The notes below the pieces were generated by a model, which was given only the letters and a program-made list of their open reading frames with translations, made no database searches and was not told the DNA's origin. From Fructobacillus sp. EFB-N1 (GTDB lineage: Bacteria; Bacillota; Bacilli; Lactobacillales; Lactobacillaceae): a stretch of DNA of 64,000 nt. The stretch covers positions 1-64,000 of the forward strand of contig NZ_LDUY01000003.1 of the NCBI RefSeq assembly GCF_001038455.1, in the 5' to 3' direction. The translations under genes and the position numbers were made by a program. Position 1 is the first letter of the stretch, and the number at the start of each line of letters is the position of its first letter. This document shows positions 17,615-27,442 of the stretch, in pieces.

Positions 17615-19759
17615 ATGAAGCAGAAGAAAAGACGACAACTCGGGAAAAAAATAACACGGAACGGTAAGCGTTTCGGTGCCCTCCTCTTTGTGGGGGCTTT
17701 CTTTGTTATTTTAATCATGGGTGGTCGCCTTTTTCAGATTGCTGGTTTTAAGGTAGTCAACAACCATAACTTAACCGCTGCCACTCGACTAATCTTTATG
17801 CAAAAGGAAACAGTGCCGGCTACTCGTGGGCAAATTTTGGATTCGGATGGTCAAGTTCTTGCGGACAACTCAACGGTTTATGATATGTATGCCGTTTTGG
17901 ATAAAAAGCAAGTAACGAAGACAGGCAAGCCTGACTACGTGGTTGATAAGAAGGATGCCGCGCAGAAACTGAGTGTCATTCTTGGCATCAGCTATGATGA
18001 CTTATATGCTCAGTTGACCTCTAACAAGCTTCAGGTCGAATTTGGTCCGAAGGCAAAAAACTTAAGTGTCGATACTTACAATAAGATTAAGGCCTTAAAT
18101 TTGACGGGCATTAAGTTTAATTCCCAGCCATCCCGTTATTATCCAAATAACCGGATGGCCTCACATATTATTGGTCTAACAAATTCAACGCAGAACTCTG
18201 CCGGTCAGCGAACACTTGGCGGTATTTTAGGCATTGAAGCCTTTAAAAACAGTACCTTACGTGGTAAGGATGGTATTCAGACTTCTCTTGGAAATCAGAA
18301 TGAGACTTCTAAAAAGAATCAGGTTGAAAATGGCAATAACGTGACCTTAACGCTGAATGAAAAGTTGCAAGCAACGCTTGAAAACCGGATGGACGTCCTT
18401 TTCGCCGGTACAAAAGCAAAATCAGCAGTCGCCGTTTTGATGGAAGCGAAAACAGGTAAGATTGTGGCTGCTACGCAACGACCAAATTTTGATCCAAATA
18501 CACAAGACGGACTTTCATCCGCTTGGGAAAACCTGATTAATCAAGGATCCTTTGAACCAGGTTCAACCATGAAGACCATTACATTGGCAGCCGCTATTCA
18601 AGAAGGCAAGTGGCATCCAAATGCTACTTACCAATCTGGAACTTACGATATTAACGGCCAGAAGGTTGTTGATGCTTTTGGTAACGGTGAGGGTATTCTA
18701 ACTTATCGCCAGGCCTATGAGCGATCATCAAACGTTGGTTTTGCTCACCTTGAACAAGCTCTTGGTGCAAGTACTTGGGAATCATATATCAACAAGTTCC
18801 GCTTCCTAAAGAAGACCGGAATGGATTTGCCCAACGAAGAATCCGGATCGATGTCCTTTGAACAGCCGATTGATCAGGCCAACACGGCGTATGGCCAGGC
18901 TATTCGGGTAACCCCTGCTCAGCTACTTCAAGCATATACGGCTATTGCCAACGGGGGCAAGGAAATCAAACCTTACCTGGTTGACCGAGTGACAAATCCG
19001 GAGACGGGAAAAGTTATTTACCAGGGCAAGACCACTCAGGTCGCCAATCCAATTTCAGCAAGTACAGCCAAGCAAGTTTTGTCTTTGATGGCTGGGGTTG
19101 TGAATGCGGATGATGGAACGGCTAAACAATATAGTTTGTCTGATGTTGGTTACCAGGTCGCTGCTAAGACTGGAACTGCGCAGATTTCCGAGAATGGAAA
19201 GTACCTGGATGGGTTAACAAATGATATTCATTCGGTGATGGCAATTGTGCCGGAGCAAAATCCAAAGTATATTATGTATATAGCAGTTCGCCAGCCGCAG
19301 GTTTTCCCGGACGCCAATATTCAAATTACATTGAATAATGTCTTTCGACCAGTGATACTTCAGGCCCTAAACGATGGGGATGATAGTGTTAAGTCGAAGA
19401 CCAATCAGGTGACAGTTCCAGACGTGAAAGGCTTGTCGATTAGTCAAGCGGAGCAGGCACTGCAAAATGCAGGGCTATCTGTAACAACTTTGGGCTCAAG
19501 TGGCACCATTTCAGCGCAATCAATCAAGGGCAATCAGGATGCTATTAAGGGACAGCGCGTCTTTGTGACAGCAAGTGGTTCAGTCACTGTTCCTGATTTT
19601 AGTTCCTGGACCAAAAACGATGTTTTGACTTGGGGCTACTTAGCAAAGGTCAAGATGTCCTTAACTGGGTCTGGTTATGGAGAAAAGCAAAGCGTGACAG
19701 CCGGCACAGCGGTAACCGGTCAAAGTAAAATTAGCGTCAACTTTAAGGAGAGAACGTAA
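17615..19759 (+). CDS. Division penicillin-binding protein (class B transpeptidase with PASTA domains)
   Basis: This septal D,D-transpeptidase cross-links peptidoglycan and corresponds to the pbpX/ftsI position of the dcw cluster. Seen: short cytoplasmic basic tail, transmembrane helix about 22-45, dimerisation domain (TRGQILDSDGQ), transpeptidase domain with active-site serine in GSTMK, SSN in YERSSNVGF and KTGTAQ, and C-terminal PASTA-like segments (TVPDVKGLS, TVPDFSSW). The length of 714 residues fits PBP2x-like proteins. The ribosome binding site is weak (AAGCAG), so coupling to ftsL is likely. Its stop overlaps mraY by one base. Confidence 0.95.
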   Translation: MKQKKRRQLGKKITRNGKRFGALLFVGAFFVILIMGGRLFQIAGFKVVNNHNLTAATRLIFMQKETVPATRGQILDSDGQVLADNSTVYDMYAVLDKKQVTKTGKPDYVVDKKDAAQKLSVILGISYDDLYAQLTSNKLQVEFGPKAKNLSVDTYNKIKALNLTGIKFNSQPSRYYPNNRMASHIIGLTNSTQNSAGQRTLGGILGIEAFKNSTLRGKDGIQTSLGNQNETSKKNQVENGNNVTLTLNEKLQATLENRMDVLFAGTKAKSAVAVLMEAKTGKIVAATQRPNFDPNTQDGLSSAWENLINQGSFEPGSTMKTITLAAAIQEGKWHPNATYQSGTYDINGQKVVDAFGNGEGILTYRQAYERSSNVGFAHLEQALGASTWESYINKFRFLKKTGMDLPNEESGSMSFEQPIDQANTAYGQAIRVTPAQLLQAYTAIANGGKEIKPYLVDRVTNPETGKVIYQGKTTQVANPISASTAKQVLSLMAGVVNADDGTAKQYSLSDVGYQVAAKTGTAQISENGKYLDGLTNDIHSVMAIVPEQNPKYIMYIAVRQPQVFPDANIQITLNNVFRPVILQALNDGDDSVKSKTNQVTVPDVKGLSISQAEQALQNAGLSVTTLGSSGTISAQSIKGNQDAIKGQRVFVTASGSVTVPDFSSWTKNDVLTWGYLAKVKMSLTGSGYGEKQSVTAGTAVTGQSKISVNFKERT

Positions 19760-20718
19760 TGTCAGTTGTACTAGAATTCCTCTTAGGAATGGCTATCACA
19801 GCACTTTTGATGCCGATGGTGATCAAAAAATTGAAGCAAAGTAAGGAACGGGCCGTGATTCGGGTCTTGGGTCCAGATCACCAGCAAAAAGCCGGTACGC
19901 CCTCATTGGGAGGGGCTGTTTTCGTCTTGGTGACAATCGTCGTTGCTTTTTGTTTGCCAAGAACTTATGAAAATTCAACCGCTTTCACAACGGTTTTGAC
20001 CCTTTCAGTAGCGATTGGTTCATTTGCCTTGATTGGTGCAGTCGATGATGTTTTGAAACTACTGAAACATGCCGATGATGGCTTTGCCTTTAAGCCAAAA
20101 TTAGCAGCGCAAACGCTATCGGCCGTTGTCGTAATGTTTTTGCTTTGGGCCTTAAAGGTGCCAGCCGTCATTAATTTGCCGGTTGTTGGCGTCGTTTATC
20201 TGGGCTATTTCTATGTCATCTTTATCTGGTTCTGGTTAGTTGGTTGGTCAAACGCTACTAACCTGACTGATGGCCTCGACGGTCTTCTGGGTGGCTTAGC
20301 CGTGATTGCTTATGGTGCCTACGCCGTCATGGCCTATTGGGCCGCTAACTGGGCGATGGTTTCCTTTAACCTGATTTTGATTGGGACGTTAGTTGGTTTT
20401 TTGATATTCAATTTACCAAAGGCCAAGATTTTTATGGGCGATACGGGTTCTCTTGCTTTGGGAGCTGGACTGGCAGTTGAATCCATTTTGTTGCACGCCG
20501 TCATCTCCCTGTTAATTATTGGACTAGTCTTCGTGATTGAAACTTTGTCCGTCATTATTCAGACATTTTCTTATCACTTCTTCCATAAACGAGTCTTCCC
20601 AATGGCACCGATTCACCATTCTTTTGAAAAGTTTGGTTGGTCAGAGTGGCAGATCGACATCGCCTTTTGGTCAGTTGGATTGGTCCTAGCCATTTTGGCC
20701 GTTTTCATTTTTTACTAA
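19759..20718 (+). CDS. mraY: Phospho-N-acetylmuramoyl-pentapeptide transferase MraY
   Basis: MraY moves phospho-MurNAc-pentapeptide onto undecaprenyl phosphate, forming lipid I at the inner membrane face. Seen: ten hydrophobic segments, KAGTPSLGG, the catalytic NLTDGLDGL, MGDTGSLALG and the histidine motif PIHHSFEKFGW. The 319-residue length is standard. ATG 19759 overlaps the pbp stop (TAATG). A 77-base gap, with no clear promoter, precedes murD. Confidence 0.97.
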   Translation: MSVVLEFLLGMAITALLMPMVIKKLKQSKERAVIRVLGPDHQQKAGTPSLGGAVFVLVTIVVAFCLPRTYENSTAFTTVLTLSVAIGSFALIGAVDDVLKLLKHADDGFAFKPKLAAQTLSAVVVMFLLWALKVPAVINLPVVGVVYLGYFYVIFIWFWLVGWSNATNLTDGLDGLLGGLAVIAYGAYAVMAYWAANWAMVSFNLILIGTLVGFLIFNLPKAKIFMGDTGSLALGAGLAVESILLHAVISLLIIGLVFVIETLSVIIQTFSYHFFHKRVFPMAPIHHSFEKFGWSEWQIDIAFWSVGLVLAILAVFIFY

Positions 20719-20795
20719 CATTTAAAAGTGGTTGATAACGTTAACCACTGTACATAAAAAATCAGCACTGTGTGTGTCAGAAAAAGGAGTAGGGT

Positions 20796-22151
20796 ATGGC
20801 AGAGTTAGATTTTAAAAATAAAAAGGTATTAGTGTTAGGTTGGGCCAAATCAGGGAAGGCTGCTGCTAAACGACTGGTTGAACTTGGTGCGCAGGTTACG
20901 GTTGCCAATTGCGACCAAATTGAGGAAGATGCTGATGTCAAAGCCTTGAAAGCTGCTGGTGTTTCTTTTGCTGAAAACGACCAAGCAGAATCTTTGGCAG
21001 AGGATACTGATTTTGTCGTTAAAAATCCAGGTATTCATTACGAACAACCATTGTTGGAAAAGGCGGAGCGGTTGAAGATTCCAATTCTGACGGAAGTAGC
21101 CGTTGCCTTGTCGACTTTTACTGGCCGTTTGATTGTTGTTACCGGTTCAAATGGGAAGACGACGACGACAACGCTTTTGGGGAAGATGTTGCAAGCGGAT
21201 CCAAAGCAGGGGAAGGTCGTTGTCGCTGGTAATATCGGAACGCCTGTTTGCCAAGTTGTGGGTTCGATGACGAAGGATGATACGCTCGTCTTAGAATTGT
21301 CTTCTTTCCAACTAGTTGGGATTCCAATGATTCAGCCTGATATTGCCGTGATTACCAATGTCTTTGCCAATCATATGGACTTTCATCACACGCGATTGGC
21401 TTACTTAGCCGCTAAAATTCACGTTACAGAAGACCAACGCCCTGATCAAGTGCTGATTTTAAATGGCCAGGGACCAGATACACCATTAATTGAAAGTAAG
21501 ACTGCTGCCCAGGTACTGCTCTTTGATGATCAAGACCAAGTAGCCTATGCCCACCAAAGTGGCGATGACTTGGTTTTTGCAGGACAAACACTAATGCCTT
21601 TCAAAGACGTTAAGCTTGTTGGTCAACCTAACTTGGAAAATGTTTTGGCGGCAACGGCGGCGGCAACGGTTGCAGGTGCCGACCTAGCTGGCATCATTGA
21701 TGTCTTGAAGACCTTTTCAGGTGTTAAGCACCGGTTGGAATTCTTGTTTAAAAATCAAGACGTCTTGTATTATAACGATTCGAAGGCAACTGATATTGAA
21801 GCAACGCAAGCGGCCTTGTCGGCCTTTAACCAGCCAGTCGTTTGGCTGGCTGGGGGGCTAGACCGTGGGGATGACTTGTCCCGCTTGGCCCCAGACTTAA
21901 AGCATGTTCGTCAGGTGATTGCCTTTGGTGAAACGCACGATAAGGTCAAGGCATTGGCTGAATCCTTGCATTTACCGGTTACAGTTGTGAAATCAGTTGA
22001 AGAAGCGGCACCATTGGCTGTCCAAATGGCAAAACCTGGAGAGGTCGTTCTTTTTTCACCAGCAGCCGCTTCTTGGGATCAATATCCTAATTTTGAGATT
22101 CGTGGGGATGCATACGAACAAGCCTTAAAAAATAGTTTGCAGATTGGGTAA
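20796..22151 (+). CDS. murD: UDP-N-acetylmuramoyl-L-alanine--D-glutamate ligase
   Basis: MurD adds D-glutamate to UDP-MurNAc-L-Ala in the cytosol. Seen: N-terminal Rossmann domain (KVLVLGWAKSGKAAA), ATP loop TGSNGKTTTTTL near residue 115, VFANHMDFH, the linker KHRLEFLF, and C-terminal YYNDSKATD and SPAAASWDQY. The 451-residue length is standard. The ribosome binding site AAAGGAG precedes ATG 20796. Cotranscribed with murG, 11 bases downstream. Confidence 0.97.
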   Translation: MAELDFKNKKVLVLGWAKSGKAAAKRLVELGAQVTVANCDQIEEDADVKALKAAGVSFAENDQAESLAEDTDFVVKNPGIHYEQPLLEKAERLKIPILTEVAVALSTFTGRLIVVTGSNGKTTTTTLLGKMLQADPKQGKVVVAGNIGTPVCQVVGSMTKDDTLVLELSSFQLVGIPMIQPDIAVITNVFANHMDFHHTRLAYLAAKIHVTEDQRPDQVLILNGQGPDTPLIESKTAAQVLLFDDQDQVAYAHQSGDDLVFAGQTLMPFKDVKLVGQPNLENVLAATAAATVAGADLAGIIDVLKTFSGVKHRLEFLFKNQDVLYYNDSKATDIEATQAALSAFNQPVVWLAGGLDRGDDLSRLAPDLKHVRQVIAFGETHDKVKALAESLHLPVTVVKSVEEAAPLAVQMAKPGEVVLFSPAAASWDQYPNFEIRGDAYEQALKNSLQIG

Positions 22152-22162
22152 GGAGAGCAAAA

Positions 22163-23263
22163 ATGAAAGTAGTGTTATCAGGTGGCGGAACGGGTGGCCA
22201 TATTTATCCGGCCTTAGCTTTGGCTAAAATCATTGAGGAAAAGGAACCAGAAGCAGAATTTTTGTATATTGGTTCTTTCCGTGGAGTTGAGAAGCAAATC
22301 GTGCCGAAGACGAACTTGCCCTTTATGCAACTGGATGTCCAAGGTTTTTCACGTTCGCTCTCGTTAACCAACTTTAAGACGGTTTACCTGTTTTTGAAGG
22401 CAACTGCTGCTGCCAAGAAAATTTTAAAAAACTTTCAGCCCGACGTCGTTGTCGGAACTGGTGGTTATGTTTCTGGCGCTGTTTTGTATGCCGCACAACA
22501 AATGGGCATCCCAACGGTTATTCATGAACAAAATTCAGTTGCTGGTGTGACCAATAAGTTTTTGGCTAAAAATGCAACAAAAATTGGCTTGGGCTTTGAA
22601 GCAACCAAGGACCAGTTCCCAGCCGATAAGACTGAAGTGATAGGTAATCCAAGAGCCCAGGAAGTAGCGAACCTCCAGTCTGATTTTTCATGGACGAGCT
22701 ATGGGTTAGAAGATGACAAAAAGACGTTGTTGATTTTTGGTGGGTCACAAGGTGCACCGGCCATTAACCTGGCAACTCTTGATGCTATTTCAACATTCAA
22801 TGACCGTCCTTACCAGGTTGTTTTGGTTGCAGGACCAAAGCGAATCGATAACTTTAACCGCTTGTTACAAGAACGTGGTCTAACACTTGGCGACCATATT
22901 AAGGTCTTGCCTTATATTGATAACATGCCGGCCGTGATGAAAAAGGCGGATGTCTTGGTATCGCGAGCAGGGGCTACATCCATTGCCGAACTAACGGCAC
23001 TGGGTCTGCCAGCAATCTTAGTACCTTCACCATTTGTGACGGGTGACCACCAAAGTAAAAACGCGAGTGCCTTGGTAGAAGCGGGTGCTGCTTTGTCGAT
23101 TAAGGAACCTGATTTTAATGGTGAATCTTTGATCAAGGCTGCCGATGCTTTGCTGCTGGATGACCAACAGGCAAAAGCCATGCAGGCTCAGTCATCAGCT
23201 GTTGGAATTACCGATGCCGGTGATCGGTTCTACCGTTTGATTAAATCAGTCATCAAAGACTAG
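22163..23263 (+). CDS. murG: Lipid II synthase MurG (UDP-GlcNAc transferase)
   Basis: MurG transfers GlcNAc onto lipid I at the cytoplasmic membrane face. Seen: GT-B fold with the N-terminal GGGTGGHIYPALA, GTGGYVSGAVL, HEQNSVAG, and in the C-terminal half FGGSQGAPAIN and SRAGATSIAEL. 366 residues, as expected. The ribosome binding site is GGAGAGC before ATG 22163. No obvious abnormality. Confidence 0.97.
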   Translation: MKVVLSGGGTGGHIYPALALAKIIEEKEPEAEFLYIGSFRGVEKQIVPKTNLPFMQLDVQGFSRSLSLTNFKTVYLFLKATAAAKKILKNFQPDVVVGTGGYVSGAVLYAAQQMGIPTVIHEQNSVAGVTNKFLAKNATKIGLGFEATKDQFPADKTEVIGNPRAQEVANLQSDFSWTSYGLEDDKKTLLIFGGSQGAPAINLATLDAISTFNDRPYQVVLVAGPKRIDNFNRLLQERGLTLGDHIKVLPYIDNMPAVMKKADVLVSRAGATSIAELTALGLPAILVPSPFVTGDHQSKNASALVEAGAALSIKEPDFNGESLIKAADALLLDDQQAKAMQAQSSAVGITDAGDRFYRLIKSVIKD

Positions 23264-23274
23264 GAGTAATTGCC

Positions 23275-23979
23275 TTGCAAAAAATTAAAATGACAATGCG
23301 AATGCACCCCGAGCAGACCAGTACCGCTACGGCTCTGGCTTTTTTGGCAAGCATCGCAGTCATTTTAATGATTTGGCAACCTTGGGTAAAGATTACGACT
23401 GTGAATGTTGATGCTGGTAACATCCCAACTGAAGTAATTGAAAAAGAAGTGGGAATTAAGCCAGGTGATTACCGTTACCAAGTTTTCTTTCAAGAAACGT
23501 TTTTAGAACGAAAACTAAAAAAAAGTAACAATAAGGTTTCGCAGGTGAAGATTTCATTAACGAAAAGTACGGTTTCAATTGAAGCAGGAGAAAAAATTAA
23601 TGCTGGTTTTCTAAAGAAGGGTGACCAATGGTATCAACTTGATTCAGCTGGAAATCAGAGTAAAATCAGCCAAGTAGATGGTCAGGGACCAGTCTATAGC
23701 GGCTTTTCCTCTGTAACACGGATTAAAAAGGTTGCTAGGGCAGTTTCTTCCTTGGACAAAACAATCCGCCAGGATATCGGTGAGATTAAATTTGCGCCGG
23801 ATACAAATAATAGCGATAAACTAGTCTTGTCAATGAATGATGGCAACACAGTTTATGCCAGCCAGAATACATTGGCTGATAAAATGCGCTATTATGCTGG
23901 GATTGTGGCGCAAATGTCTTCGACTGGAGTTGTTGATTTGCAGTATGGATCATACTCATATCCGTATAACGGTTCATAA
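23275..23979 (+). CDS. divIB: Cell division protein DivIB/FtsQ
   Basis: DivIB is a bitopic divisome protein that stabilises FtsL and DivIC. Seen: a short cytoplasmic segment, one transmembrane helix (about 16-36), then a POTRA-like start (ITTVNVDAGNIP) and the beta domain with QWYQLDSAGN. At 234 residues it is at the short end for the family because the cytoplasmic part is minimal. I took TTG 23275 as start because AGGAG lies 8 bases upstream; ATG codons at 23290 and 23296 would be the alternatives. The order murG-divIB-ftsA is typical. Confidence 0.9.
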   Translation: MQKIKMTMRMHPEQTSTATALAFLASIAVILMIWQPWVKITTVNVDAGNIPTEVIEKEVGIKPGDYRYQVFFQETFLERKLKKSNNKVSQVKISLTKSTVSIEAGEKINAGFLKKGDQWYQLDSAGNQSKISQVDGQGPVYSGFSSVTRIKKVARAVSSLDKTIRQDIGEIKFAPDTNNSDKLVLSMNDGNTVYASQNTLADKMRYYAGIVAQMSSTGVVDLQYGSYSYPYNGS

Positions 23980-24094
23980 TGGAAAAAAAACTTGCTCATA
24001 AATTGGCTCTAAGCCCTACCAGACTAAGGTAGAATATGATAAGATTATTTTTAGGTTTAGTTTCTAAATTTTTATTAAAAGAGGGGAAATTTAC

Positions 24095-25447
24095 ATGACC
24101 CAAGATGGCGTGATAGTTGGATTAGATATCGGGACAACCATGGTCAAAGTGGTCGTTGCCCAAAGCGAAAATGGTCGCTTCAACGTCATTGCTACGGGCA
24201 GTGCCCCTGGTGCTGGTTTACGCCGTGGCGTGATTGTTGACATCAACCAAACGGCTGAGGCCATTTCACAAGCAGTCTCACAGGCTGCCGCAAAGGCAAA
24301 TATTGAGATTAACGAGGTGGTTGTTGGTTTACCAGCTAACCATATGGATATCCAAACGGTGACCGGCCTTGTTTCGATTGAAAATCAAAATAAACAAATT
24401 ACAAACCAAGATGTTGTCAATGTGACACACCAGGCTCTCGATTCGCTTTCAGTTCAAGACCAAACGGTTGTTGAATTCTTACCGAACGAATTTATTGTCG
24501 ATGGTTTTGATGGTATTAAGGACCCAACCGATATGATTGGTGTTCGCTTAGAGGTCCAAGGGTTAGCTTACTTGGCACCAAGTAAAGTCGTTGATACGAT
24601 GAAGACTGCTGTCAAGAAGGCTGGCCTACAAATGCAGTCGCTGGTGTTAGCACCAATTGCTTTGGCACCAGCTTTTCTAAATGATGCTGAACAGGACTTT
24701 GGTGCTATTCTAATTGACTTAGCTGGTGGTCAGTCAACTGCTTCTGTTGTCCATGATCACAAGGTAAAGTATATGACCGTGGACTACGAGGGTGGTATCC
24801 AGGTAACTAAGGACATCTCGACTGTCCTTGGTATTAGTGTGGATGAGGCTGAATCTGTTAAGAAAAAGTACGGGTCAGCCGACCCTTACCAGGCATCGGC
24901 TAAGCAGCAATTTTATGTGAATGCCGTAGGCTTAACGGAGAAAAAGGCGGTTGACGAGCAGTATTTGTCTGAAATTATGGCAGCGCGTTACGACCAAATT
25001 TTTGATCGTCTAGACCAGCAATTACAAGCCATTGGTGCTGAAGAACTACCTGGTGGTTTTCTCATAACTGGCGGAAACGCAGCAACACCTGGGGTCCTTG
25101 CTAAGGCTCAAGAACATTTTGGTTCAAATGTTCAGGTTGCGCAGCCAACACAAATTGGCTTGCGCCATCCTAGCTTCGCCCGTGCCCTTGCCTATGCCTC
25201 TCATCAGGCTTTCCAAAGTAACTTAGCCTTGGAAATCAAGGCGGTGCTGATGGGACAGCAGGTTGAAGAAGCGACAAAGGACCAGGCTAGTCATTATCAC
25301 TTGGTTGACGATGGTGAGACCGATGTAATTGAAGCACAAGGCGAGGAAGGGGTTTACCTCGATCCAGCTGAAAAGAAACCAGGAGTATTTTCACGAGTAA
25401 AGTCGACGCTCGCCTCCTTGTTTGCAGAACCAGACGACAACGAATAA
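24095..25447 (+). CDS. ftsA: Cell division protein FtsA
   Basis: FtsA is an actin-like ATPase that tethers FtsZ filaments to the membrane. Seen: the N-terminal IVGLDIGTTMVKVVV phosphate loop, IDLAGGQS, GGFLITGGNAATPG, and a C-terminal amphipathic segment FSRVKSTLASLF that should bind the membrane. 450 residues is typical. The ribosome binding site is AGAGGGGA before ATG 24095. The 115-base gap after divIB is AT-rich and may hold a further promoter, but no box pair is convincing. Confidence 0.97.
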   Translation: MTQDGVIVGLDIGTTMVKVVVAQSENGRFNVIATGSAPGAGLRRGVIVDINQTAEAISQAVSQAAAKANIEINEVVVGLPANHMDIQTVTGLVSIENQNKQITNQDVVNVTHQALDSLSVQDQTVVEFLPNEFIVDGFDGIKDPTDMIGVRLEVQGLAYLAPSKVVDTMKTAVKKAGLQMQSLVLAPIALAPAFLNDAEQDFGAILIDLAGGQSTASVVHDHKVKYMTVDYEGGIQVTKDISTVLGISVDEAESVKKKYGSADPYQASAKQQFYVNAVGLTEKKAVDEQYLSEIMAARYDQIFDRLDQQLQAIGAEELPGGFLITGGNAATPGVLAKAQEHFGSNVQVAQPTQIGLRHPSFARALAYASHQAFQSNLALEIKAVLMGQQVEEATKDQASHYHLVDDGETDVIEAQGEEGVYLDPAEKKPGVFSRVKSTLASLFAEPDDNE

Positions 25448-25471
25448 AACATTCCCAAAGGAGTAACTTTC

Positions 25472-26728
25472 ATGGATTTTACAATCGACGAAACGCAGGA
25501 TCAAGCCGGCGCTATCATCAAGGTCATTGGTGTTGGTGGTGGTGGATCTAATGCGGTCAACCATATGATTGACGAAGGCATCCAAGGGGTTGACTTTATT
25601 GTTGCCAATACTGATGTCCAGGCCTTAGATAAATCAAAGGCTCGTCAAAAGGTTCAAATTGGGCCTAAATTAACAGGTGGACTTGGTGCCGGTTCAAACC
25701 CTGAGCGTGGTGCTAAGGCGGCCGAAGAATCTGAAGAAGAAATTAAATCAGCCTTAGAGGGCGCCGATATGGTTGTTGTGACAGCCGGAATGGGTGGTGG
25801 AACCGGAAATGGTGCTGCTCCAATCGTCGCTAAGGCAGCTAAAGAAATGGGGGCCTTGACGGTCGCTGTTGTTACTCGTCCTTTCTCATGGGAAGGGCCA
25901 AAGCGGTCAAAGTATGCGGTTGAAGGTTTACAAGCCTTGTCTGAATCCGTTGATTCTTTGATTGTGATCACGAACGAAAAGCTAAAGGACCGTATCGACT
26001 TGAAGACACCACTGTCTGAAGCCTTCAAGATTGTCGATGACGTTGTTGCCCAGGGCGTTCGTGGTATTTCAGAATTGATTACCAATCCTGGTTTCATTAA
26101 CTTGGATTTTGCCGACGTGAAGACTGTTATGCAAAACGCCGGACCAGCTTTGATGGGTGTTGGGGTTGCCAATGGTGAGTCACGTGCAAGTGATGCAACC
26201 AAGGCAGCCATTTCCTCACCATTGCTGGAAGTGGATATGTCTGGTGCTGAAGATGTCTTGTTGAACATCACTGGTGGTCCTGATTTGTCACTGTATGAAG
26301 CGCAGACTGCTGCTGATGTGATTAACCAAGAGGCTGGCCGCGATGTGAACGTTATCTTCGGAACCTCTGTGGACGAAGATTTGGGCGATTCAATTCGAAT
26401 CACGGTGATTGCTACCGGCTTACAGGCTGGCGGTGTTCAACCTCTAAAGCGTTCCGTTCAACAAGAAAAACCAGCAAACGAGTCAGCTCAAAATGGTCTT
26501 TTTGCTCGAACTGGTCAAGACCAGTCTTTAAATCAGAACGTGCCTGGTAAGGATGATCCTTTTGAAAATTGGGATATCACGACTAGCAAAAGGCCAAGTA
26601 ACCAAACTGGTCAATTCGATGGTGTTCAAAAGAAAGCTTTTGATCCCGTTGAGCCAGTTAACCAAAGTATTGATTTAGACTTGTCAAACGAAGATGATGA
26701 TAAGCCACCATTCTTCAAGAAACGATAA
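25472..26728 (+). CDS. ftsZ: Cell division protein FtsZ
   Basis: FtsZ is the tubulin-like GTPase that forms the Z ring. Seen: [15 protein letters not shown] at the N-terminus, the tubulin signature [11 protein letters not shown]3-T7 loops ([12 protein letters not shown]), a variable linker rich in Gln/Asn, and the C-terminal tail [10 protein letters not shown] that binds FtsA and SepF. 418 residues. The ribosome binding site is AAAGGAG before ATG 25472. A long open frame on the opposite strand within the gene is only a codon-usage shadow. Confidence 0.98.
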   Translation: MDFTIDETQDQAGAIIKVIGVGGGGSNAVNHMIDEGIQGVDFIVANTDVQALDKSKARQKVQIGPKLTGGLGAGSNPERGAKAAEESEEEIKSALEGADMVVVTAGMGGGTGNGAAPIVAKAAKEMGALTVAVVTRPFSWEGPKRSKYAVEGLQALSESVDSLIVITNEKLKDRIDLKTPLSEAFKIVDDVVAQGVRGISELITNPGFINLDFADVKTVMQNAGPALMGVGVANGESRASDATKAAISSPLLEVDMSGAEDVLLNITGGPDLSLYEAQTAADVINQEAGRDVNVIFGTSVDEDLGDSIRITVIATGLQAGGVQPLKRSVQQEKPANESAQNGLFARTGQDQSLNQNVPGKDDPFENWDITTSKRPSNQTGQFDGVQKKAFDPVEPVNQSIDLDLSNEDDDKPPFFKKR

Positions 26729-26741
26729 GGAGGATTGAGCG

Positions 26742-27182
26742 ATGGCATTTGATGGGATTAAGCGTCTTTTTTCGGGCGATGATGATTACTATGAAGAAGA
26801 GGGCTACGAAGAGGCTCCTGAGCAACAACCTGTTCAAAAGCAAAAGCCTGCAGCAAACAAGCAGATGACTGCTTTTAAAAATCAGGGCCAAGCTGGAGCT
26901 GCTGGGGTAGCGCAAGGTCGTATTGCTCTTTTTGAACCAAAGGTTTACGCTGATTCACGAGCAATCGCCAGTCAAGTGATTGAAGGTGATGCTGTGATTG
27001 TTAACTTTTCTCAATTGGAAGAGGAACAAGCAATGCGAATCTTAGACTATATCGGCGGAGCTGTCTATGCTGTTTCGGGTTCGATGGAACGAGTTGGTGA
27101 GAAAATTTTCTTGTTGACACCATCAACATATGAAGTAGCAGGCTCCATGAGTGAAAACCTTGATAATCAAGGTCGGTATTAA
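26742..27182 (+). CDS. sepF: Cell division protein SepF
   Basis: SepF is a membrane-binding protein that bundles FtsZ filaments. Seen: 146 residues with an N-terminal amphipathic helix (MAFDGIKRLF), an acidic then Gln/Lys-rich linker, and the C-terminal SepF fold with VIVNFSQLEEEQAMRILDYIGGAVYAVSGSMERVGEKIFLLTP in pieces matching the family. The ribosome binding site AAGGAGG precedes ATG 26742. It lies between ftsZ and yggT as in B. subtilis. Confidence 0.95.
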   Translation: MAFDGIKRLFSGDDDYYEEEGYEEAPEQQPVQKQKPAANKQMTAFKNQGQAGAAGVAQGRIALFEPKVYADSRAIASQVIEGDAVIVNFSQLEEEQAMRILDYIGGAVYAVSGSMERVGEKIFLLTPSTYEVAGSMSENLDNQGRY

Positions 27183-27187
27183 TATTT

Positions 27188-27442
27188 ATGTTTGGACTAC
27201 TACTAGTCACGATTATTGCGTGGCTGCTTAAGATTTATTCTTATGCACTGATTGTCTATGTTTTGATGTCATGGTTTCCTGGTGCTTATAACACCTGGTT
27301 TGGCCGTGAATTAGGCAAGATTGTGACCCCTTATTTGTCCTGGTTCTCTTTTATCAAGCCAATTGGTATCTTAGATCTACGACCATTAATCGCCTTTATC
27401 GTCTTAGATTTGGCGCAATACGCCTTGGCATGGTTCTTTTAA
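27188..27442 (+). CDS. YggT family membrane protein (YlmG-like)
   Basis: YggT proteins are small membrane proteins encoded next to division genes; their role is not settled, with links to division site and envelope assembly. Seen: 84 residues, two hydrophobic segments (about 3-25 and 60-82) and the family motif YVLMSWFPGA and KPIGILDLRPLIAF. It has no obvious strong ribosome binding site, and the gap of 5 bases after sepF suggests coupling. Its stop abuts the next ATG. Confidence 0.9.
   Translation: MFGLLLVTIIAWLLKIYSYALIVYVLMSWFPGAYNTWFGRELGKIVTPYLSWFSFIKPIGILDLRPLIAFIVLDLAQYALAWFF

Noticed and set aside
25654-26403. 249-codon minus-strand frame inside ftsZ
   Set aside because: It is a mirror of the GC-biased codon positions of ftsZ; the product is low in complexity (Ser, Ala, Pro, Thr) and no ribosome binding site precedes it.
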